DNA from: Terriglobales bacterium
GTDB taxonomy: Bacteria > Acidobacteriota > Terriglobia > Terriglobales > Acidobacteriaceae
Direction: 5' to 3'
DNA length: 64,000 bases
Assembly (NCBI GenBank): GCA_035487355.1
Contig: DATHMF010000006.1
Span: 1 to 64,000 of the forward strand
This document shows positions 52,090 to 60,759 of this stretch, piece by piece. The first letter of the stretch is position 1; the number at the start of each line of letters is the position of its first letter. Both the position numbers and the translations under genes were made by a program. The notes under the pieces were generated by a model that saw only the letters and a list, made by a program, of their open reading frames with translations, did not search any database and was not told the DNA's origin.

Positions 52090-52635
52090 CTACTGCTGGG
52101 GTGCAGCAGCAGGATAAGGATGGTCCTCTGCTTGCCGTATCTTCACGACAAAATAGAAGAATGTCGGGGGCACCTGAACGCTTTTGAACCAGTGCGGCGT
52201 ACCGGGAGGTATTACGATCACGTCTCCCTTGGTGAGCAGGTGCGCTTCGCCGCCGTCAATAGCAGACCCACGGACCTCTTCCGGCGCCGTTACTTTCGGG
52301 TCAATAATTTTGCCGCCAGTGATAAAGGTTGCAGTCCCGTCGACAATATAAAAAACGTCGGTGTCCCTGGTATGAAGTTCCGCTTTACCGGGCGTATCGT
52401 GCTTGCCACCGATGACCTTGTAGTTGCGGCCGTCTCCGGGAACAAGTGTGCCCCCCTTGTCGAATGCTGCTTTGACATCGGCGCTGGGGAAATATCTCAC
52501 TTCCTCGGTCGCAGATGGGGCCGGAGTCGCAGCCGGGGCAGGCGCCTTGGGGTCTGTGGTTTGCGAACAGCCTATGGCTCCCAGGCCGAAGATAGCAAGG
52601 GAAACCACGACAATTTCAAAAAGAAACTTTCTCAT
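52090..52635 (-). CDS. Cupin-domain lipoprotein
   Basis: Protein of 181 residues with a lipoprotein signal (hydrophobic core, then GAIGC, so Cys 23 would be lipidated). An Ala/Pro-rich spacer leads to a cupin fold (about 70-165) with the metal-type motif ELHTRDTDVFYIVDG and a second His in GTPHWFKS. The first motif lacks the usual His-x-His pair, so metal binding is uncertain. GGAGGAAT precedes the ATG. It lies just downstream of the LysR gene on the same strand, 104 bp away. Role unknown; some related cupins take part in stress or sugar binding. Confidence 0.8.
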   Translation of the reverse strand: MRKFLFEIVVVSLAIFGLGAIGCSQTTDPKAPAPAATPAPSATEEVRYFPSADVKAAFDKGGTLVPGDGRNYKVIGGKHDTPGKAELHTRDTDVFYIVDGTATFITGGKIIDPKVTAPEEVRGSAIDGGEAHLLTKGDVIVIPPGTPHWFKSVQVPPTFFYFVVKIRQAEDHPYPAAAPQQ

Positions 52636-52739
52636 ATCAGGTATTCCTCCGGGTAAAAGCTATCGCGCCGCAGCTCGTTCTGGCAAGGCGGCAAATATGG
52701 GAAAAATTCAACTGCATACGCGTTGGTCCTTCATGTGGC

Positions 52740-53630
52740 TCATTTCTCAGTCAGTGTAGTCTGAAGGAAACTCGCAATGGATTGCGTCAGCTTACGTGGA
52801 TAATCGGTCTTCGCCATGGCAAGCGCCTGTTTTCTCATCAGGCGGTATCCCCCGACGCGCTGGATATGGAAAAACCTGCTTTGACCACGCAGCGCGTGTT
52901 CCGGAAGTATGGAACACCCGAAACCGGATTCGACCAAGCGCTTGATGGCTTCGGTATCGTCAGCCTCCATCACGACGTGCGGCGTCAAACCGATTTCATC
53001 GAAAAAGCGGTCAATGACCGATCTCATATTACTCCGCTTGGGATAAAGCAGAAACGGAACGGTGGCCAGCTCAGAGGGACGGATGGTCGTGATGTGCCCC
53101 CCGCGAACACGCGTGGTAGATGGACGTATGAAAAGCAATTCTTCTTCAAAAAGCGGGGTTATCCTGATGTTCTCTTCCGGAAATGGGAGAGAGATAAGTC
53201 CGAGATCAAAGCGACGGTCGAGCAAACCATGAACAATTTCTTCAGTCACTCCGACAGAAACCCGAATTTCGGTCTTTGGATACTGTTTCCGCAACAACCG
53301 AAGTGGCCGGCCAAGACGATAAATTAAGGTCGTAACCCCGGTGGCAAAGTTGAAGGGGCGCGTATCGGTTGAGGGATCGTTCTCGAAATCGTGCTGCAAC
53401 TGGACCATTTGCTTGATCACGGCCCGGGCATGTTCGGTCAGGCGGAATGCAGCCGGCGTGGGCAGCAGCCGCTTGCCTGACCGCACAAACAGTTCCGTGC
53501 GAAGTTCAGAAGCCAGGTTATGGAGTTGAAGACTGATAGCACCGGGTGACAGGTGGACCTTTTCAGCCGCCCGGGTCACACTTGAAGAATCCATCACTGC
53601 GAGGAAAAGCTCGAGTTGGCGAATATCCAT
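52740..53630 (-). CDS. LysR-family transcriptional regulator
   Basis: Protein of 296 residues. The N-terminal winged helix-turn-helix is typical (MDIRQLELFLAVMDSSSVTRAA, HLSPGAISLQLHNLASELRTELF). The C-terminal part (about 90-296) has the effector-binding alpha/beta fold (YRLGRPLRLL, RRFDLGLISLPFPEENI). GGAGAAGGAA precedes the ATG. It probably activates or represses the divergent GH31 gene or the downstream cupin lipoprotein gene. The effector is unknown. Confidence 0.95.
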   Translation of the reverse strand: MDIRQLELFLAVMDSSSVTRAAEKVHLSPGAISLQLHNLASELRTELFVRSGKRLLPTPAAFRLTEHARAVIKQMVQLQHDFENDPSTDTRPFNFATGVTTLIYRLGRPLRLLRKQYPKTEIRVSVGVTEEIVHGLLDRRFDLGLISLPFPEENIRITPLFEEELLFIRPSTTRVRGGHITTIRPSELATVPFLLYPKRSNMRSVIDRFFDEIGLTPHVVMEADDTEAIKRLVESGFGCSILPEHALRGQSRFFHIQRVGGYRLMRKQALAMAKTDYPRKLTQSIASFLQTTLTEK

Positions 53631-54015
53631 TTCCTTCTCCCAATCATCATCTCATATGCCGGCAAAATCTCCACCGGCTGGCTGCAAGAACCGGCGCCGA
53701 CACAGCAGTGACCCAAAGCCCGTTAAAAAGCCTGCCCCGCGAAACTATACCTTGAGACGGTTTGTTGCGATGTCTAGCTTACCAATCGTTAAGCCTAACT
53801 AAACAAAACTTTTAGATTTTCGGGCTTGACTCTTTTGACACTAAGCACCTATGGTGCCTCAACCGAAACCTCTAGACCGGTTTTACAGATGTAAAACCGG
53901 TCTAGTTTTTGCCTGTGTACTCGATCTCGTAATATTCTGATTCATGCTAAAAACAGCACCAGCACCCCCTTGCTGGATTAACTAATATCTAATGGCATCG
54001 AAAGGATTCTGAGGG
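53631..54015. other. Divergent gap with orphan terminator
   Basis: 385 bp between the LysR and GH31 starts. TTGACT (53826-53831) and TTGACA (53835-53840) with TATGGT (about 53850) could be a plus-strand promoter immediately before the hairpin at 53872-53910. No gene is seen. Confidence 0.55.
53872..53910 (+). terminator. Orphan intrinsic terminator in the GH31 leader
   Basis: A perfect 15-bp stem CTAGACCGGTTTTAC / GTAAAACCGGTCTAG with loop AGAT is followed by five T on the plus strand. No plus-strand gene lies upstream; the divergent LysR gene starts 240 bp to the left. The GH31 ATG is about 105 bp downstream. It may be an attenuator or the end of a very short RNA. Confidence 0.75.
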
Positions 54016-56319
54016 ATGAATAATAGGTCCGGATATTTATACGTAGCCATACTGATTGCATCTTCTTTTTTTGTATTGTCGGGTCCCAAGAGCTGGGCTG
54101 CGGCAGAAACGCTGGACTCCTCTGCGTTGCGAATTGAATTGAATACCAGTCCTTATTCTTTTCGTATTCTCGAAAAATCTACCGGGGAGGTACTGCTTTC
54201 ACACAGCAGCACGGCCTTCACCGCAGACCATCACGTTGTGACCCAGGCAACCGACGTCACAAAACAGCCGAAAAGTCTGCAGGCTGCGCTGGTGTTGGCA
54301 GGAACCGACAAAAAAGCGCATCTGACGTTCACCTTTTCCAAGCCTGAAGTGGTTCAAGTCAAGCTGGCATACGACGACAATACTTCCGGTGAGACTTACG
54401 AAGAGTTCAACGACCAGAACGAACACTATTACGGTATTTGGGAATACCCTTTTGCCGGCAGCATTGATAACCGCGGTACCGACCAGGACTTTCTCGGCTT
54501 CCGCCATGGGCCTGACGTCAACTACGACAGCGCGCGAGCGCCTTTTTACATGACATCAAAGAAATATGCGCTGTACGTTGAGTCTACCGCCCAGGGACAT
54601 TACACAATTGCCAAAGATGGCAAGACCGGGTTTTCTTTCCTGGAGCCGCAACTGACCTACGATGTCATCTATGGGCCTTCCTACTCGGACATGCTCAATC
54701 GCTACGTGGAGCTGGCGGGTGGTGCATTCATGCCTCCGACCTGGGCCTTTGGAACCATCTGGTGGAGAGATGACAACCACGAAGACTTGGGTAACTCCAA
54801 GAACGCACAAGAGCTGGTCATGGATGATGCCGATCATTTGCGCAGTCTGCACATCCCCGCCAGCGCGATCTGGCTCGACCGTCCCTTCGGAACCGGCCAG
54901 ATGGGCTGGGGCAATATGGATTTCGACCCGTCGTTCCCCGATCCTCCCAAGATGATCAGCGACCTGAAAGACCGCGGCATGTTTCTGCTGATATGGATCG
55001 CAAACCGGAGTTGGAACCAGCTTTATAAAGAGGGAACGGAAAAAGGCTATCTCTTCCCGGGAATCGAAGAAAAGGTAGGACCGGCCGGCGATGAGCGCCG
55101 TCCAGAGGTCAACCAATGGTTGAAGGACAAGCTGAATGCGTATGTTCGTCTGGGCATTAAGGGTTACAAGATTGATCGGGGTGAAGAAGAGGAGCTGCCG
55201 CACTCGTTTGAAAACCTGAACGCTATTCTTTATCCAAAGTTGGCGGCTGAAGGACTGGCAGACGCATACGGAAAGGACTACTTCATATTCACACGAAACG
55301 TCAATGATACCGCCCGAAAGTACACTGCGGTTTGGAACGGCGATACGCGCGCCACTTTTCCGGGGTTGGCGGTTTCGGTCAAGACGGGACAGCGTAGCGG
55401 CGCCATCAATTTCCCAATGTGGGGTTCCGATACCGGCGGTTATATTAACCGTCCTGCTCCCACCAAAGAGCTGTTTGCTCGCTGGTTGGAATTCAGCGCC
55501 TACAGCTCAATGATGGAGGTGATGATCGGCCCGAAGCGAACCATCTGGTATGACTACGATCCGGAGCTGGTAGACATCACCAGGAAATACACTACCGCGC
55601 ATCACGATCTCATCCCATACACGCGGTCTTATATGTATCAGGCCACGCAGACAGGCATGCCCATCATGCGGTCGCTCATCTTTGCTTATCCCTCCGATAC
55701 GAAACTGTACGACACCTGGGATGAGTACCTGTATGGAGCGGATCTGCTGGTAGCTCCAGTCACAACGGAAGGGGCCACCAGCCGCAATGTCTACCTTCCT
55801 GACGGAATCTGGATGGACTACAACGATAAGACCACGCTCTACAAAGGAGCCTCAGCGATCACAGCGAAAGCCCCTCTGGGGACGATTCCCGTTTTCGTGC
55901 GTGAAGGCGCAATCATTCCCCGAGGCGATATCTTGAAAGCGAACAACAGTTGGGATGCAAACTGGAGTCCGAAGCTGCGTATCGAGGTCTTCCCCTCAAA
56001 TACATCTGCCAGCCAGTTCGATTACTTTACGGGAGACGCCGCGAAGACAATCTCTGTCGCTCCTAAAAACAAAGGCATCGAAATCAGCTTTGCCGATTTA
56101 GGAGTCAATGGCGACCTGGAGGTGTATTGCAACAGCGTCAAAGGCGTGGTGCGCAACGGCGTCACGCTGCATGAAGGCACAGACTACAAATATGACGCGC
56201 ACGCACAGAAGCTAACCATCCCCTTCAAGGGCGCCACTACACTGGCAATCCAGGGGGCCCAGGGGTTATTCATTGCGAGCAACTGCCAGTCAACGGGGGA
56301 TACCTGTTCTCTTTATTGA
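54016..56319 (+). CDS. Exported GH31 glycosidase (alpha-glucosidase/alpha-xylosidase-like)
   Basis: Protein of 767 residues with a signal peptide (about 1-32, ending SWAAAE). An N-terminal sheet domain (about 35-240) precedes the TIM barrel. The barrel has IWLDRPFGTGQMGWG, the nucleophile region GYKIDRGEEEELP (D387, where many family members have KTDFGE), WNGDTRATFPG with likely acid/base D443, and MWGSDTGGY. C-terminal sheet domains follow (VFVREGAIIPRGDI). It should act on alpha-linked glucosides, xylosides or related sugars in the periplasm or outside. The unusual residues around the nucleophile make the exact specificity uncertain. No ribosome site is strong: GAGGG lies close to the ATG. 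Confidence 0.9.
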   Translation: MNNRSGYLYVAILIASSFFVLSGPKSWAAAETLDSSALRIELNTSPYSFRILEKSTGEVLLSHSSTAFTADHHVVTQATDVTKQPKSLQAALVLAGTDKKAHLTFTFSKPEVVQVKLAYDDNTSGETYEEFNDQNEHYYGIWEYPFAGSIDNRGTDQDFLGFRHGPDVNYDSARAPFYMTSKKYALYVESTAQGHYTIAKDGKTGFSFLEPQLTYDVIYGPSYSDMLNRYVELAGGAFMPPTWAFGTIWWRDDNHEDLGNSKNAQELVMDDADHLRSLHIPASAIWLDRPFGTGQMGWGNMDFDPSFPDPPKMISDLKDRGMFLLIWIANRSWNQLYKEGTEKGYLFPGIEEKVGPAGDERRPEVNQWLKDKLNAYVRLGIKGYKIDRGEEEELPHSFENLNAILYPKLAAEGLADAYGKDYFIFTRNVNDTARKYTAVWNGDTRATFPGLAVSVKTGQRSGAINFPMWGSDTGGYINRPAPTKELFARWLEFSAYSSMMEVMIGPKRTIWYDYDPELVDITRKYTTAHHDLIPYTRSYMYQATQTGMPIMRSLIFAYPSDTKLYDTWDEYLYGADLLVAPVTTEGATSRNVYLPDGIWMDYNDKTTLYKGASAITAKAPLGTIPVFVREGAIIPRGDILKANNSWDANWSPKLRIEVFPSNTSASQFDYFTGDAAKTISVAPKNKGIEISFADLGVNGDLEVYCNSVKGVVRNGVTLHEGTDYKYDAHAQKLTIPFKGATTLAIQGAQGLFIASNCQSTGDTCSLY

Positions 56320-56498
56320 TCACCCTCGGCCGGTTTTTTCTGCTCGGCCGCGTGTGCTTCAATTTGCTCTCGTAACGAACCTGCCCGGCCTGCGGTTTCA
56401 TCCGCGGGCCGGCCTTGTTTGAGCTGTTCAATCTGCTGGCGCAGGCGCTGTGCCCTTTTGGCCTGTTCTTTCCTGGAACGCAAGAACTTATCTGCCAT
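56313..56498 (-). CDS. Small basic coiled-coil-like protein
   Basis: Protein of 61 residues (MADKFLRSRKEQAKRAQRLR start), rich in Arg, Lys, Gln and Glu, with heptad-like spacing of Leu and Ala. GGGGGT lies before the ATG. Its 3' end overlaps the 3' end of the GH31 gene by seven bases in convergent orientation. No family is recognised. The high helix tendency and absence of signal suggest a cytoplasmic binding or structural role. Confidence 0.6.
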   Translation of the reverse strand: MADKFLRSRKEQAKRAQRLRQQIEQLKQGRPADETAGRAGSLREQIEAHAAEQKKPAEGDQ

Positions 56499-56888
56499 AC
56501 CAGACCCCCAATATGGAAGGAAAAAGATAACTTCCAGACTGTTACTATTTTAGCTTCTTAATGTGGTCTCGCAGTCTTTTTGCGCGTCCCGCGCTACTCT
56601 CGGCAAACGGAGAGATTGCCGCGGCACTCGGTGTTGCAGGCTTGACAGAAATAACAGTTTTGCTCCAGCTTTTTCATTTCAGGAAAGTTGCAGGGTGTTT
56701 CCCCGAATCATGTGTCCGCGATGAACGCATAACTCTCCACTAACTTCAACTTCACGGCCGTCGTGCTAACATTCTAGGGAGAAGATTCTGTTGAGATGTC
56801 TGATCTGCCCCAACATTAATAATATTTCTTTAAAGGATGATGAGTTTTTGCAGTCAGCGTGGCCTGAATCAGTATTCCTCTATCTACT
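56499..56888. other. Upstream region of PEP carboxylase
   Basis: 390 bp without a supported gene. A 60-codon plus frame (56561-56743) has no family features. The region should hold the ppc promoter; AAAGGATGATGAG near 56833 is not followed by a usable start, and I see no distinct operator. Confidence 0.5.
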
Positions 56889-59654
56889 ATGACAAGAACA
56901 CAACCCTTGTGGAAATGCGAAAGTCAGACTGCACGTCTTGCAGAGTTGACCGCGCGAAGCGGTGAAATCAAAGAAGCGCCGCTTCGCCGCGATGTGCGAT
57001 CACTCGGCATAATTTTGGGCAGAGTGATCAAGGAGCAACGCGGAGAGCAACAGTTCCAGGCAGTGGAACAGCTTCGCGAGTTGCTCATCAAACATCGCCA
57101 GCAAAAGAATTCTGCGGCTGGACCTCCTCTGATTCATCAGGCGCGGCAGCTTATCGAAAAGATGAGCCTGGCCGATGCTTATTACACCACCAAGGCATTT
57201 TCGATTTATTTTGAACTTACGAACCTGGCAGAGACGAACCATCGCGGACGCCGTCGGCAGGCGGCCCAGGCCGATCCGGAAAGACCTCCCTTACCAGGCT
57301 CCTTCAGCGGGACCCTGCGCCGAATCCGTAATGACGATATCAGCGAAGGCCAGGCTTTGGAGTATCTCCGGCAGGTGCGCGTTATTCCGGTATTCACGGC
57401 GCATCCGACGGAGGTGGCGCGGCGGACCGTGCTCTCTACCCGTCGTCGCATTGCGCAGCAATTGGCGCTATTGGACCGGCTTCCCTTGAGCGACGCTGAA
57501 GCCAGTAAACACGAGCACATCATCACCGCTGAGATTTCCCTGCTTTGGCAGACGGATGAAGTCCGCTTGCGGCAACAGACCGTCGCCGATGAGATCAAAA
57601 TGGGGCTCGATTACTATCTGATCTCCATTCTCGATACCATTCCCGGTCTTTACGAAGAGATAGCTGAAGCTTTTCGTGATGCATACGACAGCGAGCTCAA
57701 GGCCAGCGAACTTCCCGATGTGGTTTCCTTTGGATCGTGGATCGGCGGCGACCGCGACGGAAATCCGTACGTTACGCCCGACAGCACGCGCAGCAGTTTA
57801 CAGATGTCCAGAAATCTCATTTTGGATCACTATATTCGCAAGTGTGAACAACTGTTCGAGCACTTGAGCCCTTCCACGCGCCAGGTGCCGGCATCGCGCG
57901 AGCTGCTGGAAAGGCTGGAAGTCTATGCGCAGCAGCTTCCGGAGATCCATTCGAATCTCTCTCGATTTTCCGGGAATGAAGCCTACCGGCAGATGCTGGC
58001 CTATATTGTGCAGCGTCTGCGCTGCAGCCGCGAGGAGCCTTGCCCCGCGAACGCTTACTCCGGGCCGGAAGAATTTGCGCTGGATTTGCGGCTCATGCGC
58101 GAGAGCCTGCAGGCGCATTCCGGCGAACGCCTGAATGAATTGGTGCTCGATCCGCTGTTGAGGCAGGTTTCCATCTTTGGCTTCCATCTGCAGAAGCTTG
58201 ATATTCGCCAGCATGCGCGCGTGCATAGCAAAGCGGTTGAAGAGCTATCGGGAATGTTGCCCGGACAGGCGAAAACGACTCCCGATGTAGAAATTTCTCC
58301 GCCTACACAAAACGCTCTGGAAACTTTGCGCACGGTAGCTGAACTTAAGCACCATTCCCCAAAGGCGATTGAAGCCTATGTCATCAGCGGGGCCCGTAGT
58401 GAGGAAGATATATGGAACCTCATTCGGCTGGCGGGACTCTCCGGGCTTCATGTTGGGGCATCGGCCGGCGGAAAAAATCCGGGAGTAATGCCGGTGCCGT
58501 TGTTCGAATCCATCGAGGACCTGCGAAATTGTCCTCAGGTGTGCCGCAGGCTTTGGAACTCGGCAGAATATGCGCCGTTGCTGGAATCCTGGGGACATCG
58601 CCAGGAAATCATGCTGGGCTACTCCGATTCCAACAAAGATGGCGGCATGCTCACCAGTACATGGGAGCTCCATAAAACCCACCGCGAGCTGCACCAGGTT
58701 GCGGCTGAATGCGGCGTGAAGCTGCGCCTGTTCCACGGGCGCGGCGGCACCGTAGGACGCGGAGGCGGGCCTACTCACGCGGCCATCGTGGCGCAACCCC
58801 GGGGCGCATTCAGCGGTGAGATACGAATTACCGAACAGGGCGAGGTCATGAACTGGAAGTATTCTGACCCGGTGCTCTCGGAATGGAACCTTGAGCTGAT
58901 GATCGCAGCCTCGCTTGAAGCCGTAGTTTCTTCTCACGATACCCAGCCCAATACGGAGAACGGCTGGGATTGGGCGATGGAAGCCATGTCGGAGCAGGCG
59001 TATACGTTCTATCGAAAAAATATCGCCGAGAACGCTGACATCATGCCCTATTTCGAGCAGGCCACCCCGGTGAATGAGCTGGAATTTGCCCGGATCGGAT
59101 CGCGTCCCCCACGGCGCAGCCAAAGCCGGTCACTCGATGACCTGCGCGCTATCCCATGGGTCTTCGGATGGATGCAAAGCCGCCACGGCCTGCCGGCGTG
59201 GTTTGGTATCGGTCACGCTCTGGAGAATTTTGTGAGCGCAGACGCAAGCCGGGAAAAACTGCTGCAGGAGATGCTGCAAAAGTTTCCGCTTTTTTCGGTG
59301 CTCATACGCAACGTGGAAATTACCATGGCCAAAGCGGATTTGAGCATCGCCCGGCTCTACGCTGAGTTGGTGCCTGATGAGCAGCTTCGCCAGCGGGTCT
59401 TTGAGATGATCTCGAAAGAATTCGACCGCAGTCTGCAAATGGTGCTGCGCGTCACCGGGCAATCAGAGCTGCTGCAGGATAATCCGGTGCTGGCCCGCTC
59501 CATTCGCTTGCGCAACCCGTATGTCGATCCCATGAGCCTGATCCAAGTGGAATTGCTGCGCCGCAAACGCGCGGGCAACAACAGCACAGAGCTAAATTAC
59601 GCTTTGGCCGCTACCATCAACGGAATTGCAGCCGGGCTGCACAATACTGGGTGA
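56889..59654 (+). CDS. ppc: Phosphoenolpyruvate carboxylase
   Basis: Protein of 921 residues, normal for bacterial PEP carboxylase. Catalytic signatures are intact: VFTAHPTEVARRTVL with H172, GGDRDGNPYVT, LGYSDSNKDGGMLTSTW, FHGRGGTVGRGGGPTHAA and GEIRITEQGEVMNWKYSDP. The C-terminus ends with the conserved Asn-Thr-Gly. It makes oxaloacetate from PEP and bicarbonate to refill the TCA cycle. It stands alone, followed by a long inverted repeat and the convergent DeoR gene. Confidence 0.95.
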   Translation: MTRTQPLWKCESQTARLAELTARSGEIKEAPLRRDVRSLGIILGRVIKEQRGEQQFQAVEQLRELLIKHRQQKNSAAGPPLIHQARQLIEKMSLADAYYTTKAFSIYFELTNLAETNHRGRRRQAAQADPERPPLPGSFSGTLRRIRNDDISEGQALEYLRQVRVIPVFTAHPTEVARRTVLSTRRRIAQQLALLDRLPLSDAEASKHEHIITAEISLLWQTDEVRLRQQTVADEIKMGLDYYLISILDTIPGLYEEIAEAFRDAYDSELKASELPDVVSFGSWIGGDRDGNPYVTPDSTRSSLQMSRNLILDHYIRKCEQLFEHLSPSTRQVPASRELLERLEVYAQQLPEIHSNLSRFSGNEAYRQMLAYIVQRLRCSREEPCPANAYSGPEEFALDLRLMRESLQAHSGERLNELVLDPLLRQVSIFGFHLQKLDIRQHARVHSKAVEELSGMLPGQAKTTPDVEISPPTQNALETLRTVAELKHHSPKAIEAYVISGARSEEDIWNLIRLAGLSGLHVGASAGGKNPGVMPVPLFESIEDLRNCPQVCRRLWNSAEYAPLLESWGHRQEIMLGYSDSNKDGGMLTSTWELHKTHRELHQVAAECGVKLRLFHGRGGTVGRGGGPTHAAIVAQPRGAFSGEIRITEQGEVMNWKYSDPVLSEWNLELMIAASLEAVVSSHDTQPNTENGWDWAMEAMSEQAYTFYRKNIAENADIMPYFEQATPVNELEFARIGSRPPRRSQSRSLDDLRAIPWVFGWMQSRHGLPAWFGIGHALENFVSADASREKLLQEMLQKFPLFSVLIRNVEITMAKADLSIARLYAELVPDEQLRQRVFEMISKEFDRSLQMVLRVTGQSELLQDNPVLARSIRLRNPYVDPMSLIQVELLRRKRAGNNSTELNYALAATINGIAAGLHNTG

Positions 59655-59659
59655 AACGA

Positions 59660-59818
59660 AAATCTTTACCACAAAGGACACAAAGGAAAAACCGCAAGGA
59701 ACACAAAGAAAATACTTCAAATATCAGTTTTAGGTTCACTATTATTTAAACCTGACAATGAATACCAATCCTTCGTGCCCTTGCAGTTTCCTTTGTGTCC
59801 TTTGTGGTTAAAGATTTT
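59660..59818. repeat. Long inverted repeat between ppc and the DeoR gene
   Basis: Left arm 59660-59690 (AAAATCTTTACCACAAAGGA, then CACAAAGGAAA) pairs with right arm 59787-59818, 31 of 32 bases, with one single-base bulge; partial pairing extends inward (GCAAGG / CCTTGC). About 96 bases lie between. The arms are two opposed copies of the dispersed CACAAAGGACACAAAGG phrase. It sits between convergent genes and could act as a terminator-like barrier, but no GC-rich stem is present. Confidence 0.8.
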
Positions 59819-59833
59819 GCTTTTGTCTGAATG

Positions 59834-60595
59834 CTAGACCAGCTTTACCGTAATCCCGGCCTCTCTTAAGGCTTGCAGGTCGGTCTTGCCGATCTGGTTG
59901 TCTGTAATGACGCGGCGAATAGCTGAGGTAGGCGCAATCAGGGACAAAGTGCGCTCTCCAAACTTGCTGGAATCACACACCACGATTGTTTCCCGCGCGA
60001 TCTCCATCATGACGCGGTTCACTTTGGCTTCCAGCAAATCGGGAGTGGTAACTCCGAATTCAGGATCGAACCCATCCACAGCCAGAAAAAACAGATCGGC
60101 GCTTAACTTTCTGAGCGACTCTTCCGCCAAAGGGCCCACCAATGAAAAAGAATTTCTTCGCAGCGTGCCGCCGGTCAATATCACATCCGCGGGGCTGCCC
60201 GCCAGTTCGGCAGCAATATTGACGGCATTGGTAATGATCGTCAAGTCGCGCACGGTGTGTAAAGCCCGGGCAATTTCAGTCGAGGTCGGGCCGGCATCCA
60301 AAACCACTGATTGCCCCGCCTGCACCATCTGAGCGGCGGCACTGGCGATGCGCAGCTTTTCCTTGGAGTGGCGTTTCTCTTTTTCACCGCGGGCAGGATC
60401 AAACCATGCGCCCGTGCGCCGCAACAGCGCTCCACCGTGCGTACGATGCAAAAGTCCTTCGGTGTGCAGCTCTTCCAGGTCCTTGCGAATGGTGATAGGA
60501 GAAGTTTTCAGCTTTTCTGCCAGCTCTTTGACCAGCACCCGGCCCTCGTGCTGAATCATATTCAGGATTGCCCTACGCCGCTCTTCGCTCAGCAA
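59834..60595 (-). CDS. DeoR/GlpR-family transcriptional regulator
   Basis: Protein of 253 residues. The N-terminal winged helix-turn-helix reads RRAILNMIQHEGRVLVKELA and TSPITIRKDLEELHTEG. The C-terminal sugar-phosphate isomerase-like sensor domain has VVLDAGPTSTEIARAL, TIITNAVNIAAEL, VILTGGTLRRNSFSLVGPL and VVCDSSKFG. Such regulators bind phosphorylated sugars and repress sugar catabolic genes. It faces the gene at 60760 divergently (164 bp between), which is the most likely target. Confidence 0.95.
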   Translation of the reverse strand: MLSEERRRAILNMIQHEGRVLVKELAEKLKTSPITIRKDLEELHTEGLLHRTHGGALLRRTGAWFDPARGEKEKRHSKEKLRIASAAAQMVQAGQSVVLDAGPTSTEIARALHTVRDLTIITNAVNIAAELAGSPADVILTGGTLRRNSFSLVGPLAEESLRKLSADLFFLAVDGFDPEFGVTTPDLLEAKVNRVMMEIARETIVVCDSSKFGERTLSLIAPTSAIRRVITDNQIGKTDLQALREAGITVKLV

Positions 60596-60759
60596 AGCTC
60601 AACCTCGTGCGTCAGTTTGGTGTTGCAGCGTCTTTTTGCTTTTGTCTGCTACTCGAATGTTGCACAAGTCCGCCGTCTAGACAAGCCTTGATCGCACTTT
60701 GCTAATCCAGGATAATGGAATGAGCAACTTATTTGGATCACCGGGGTTAAAACTGCTGA

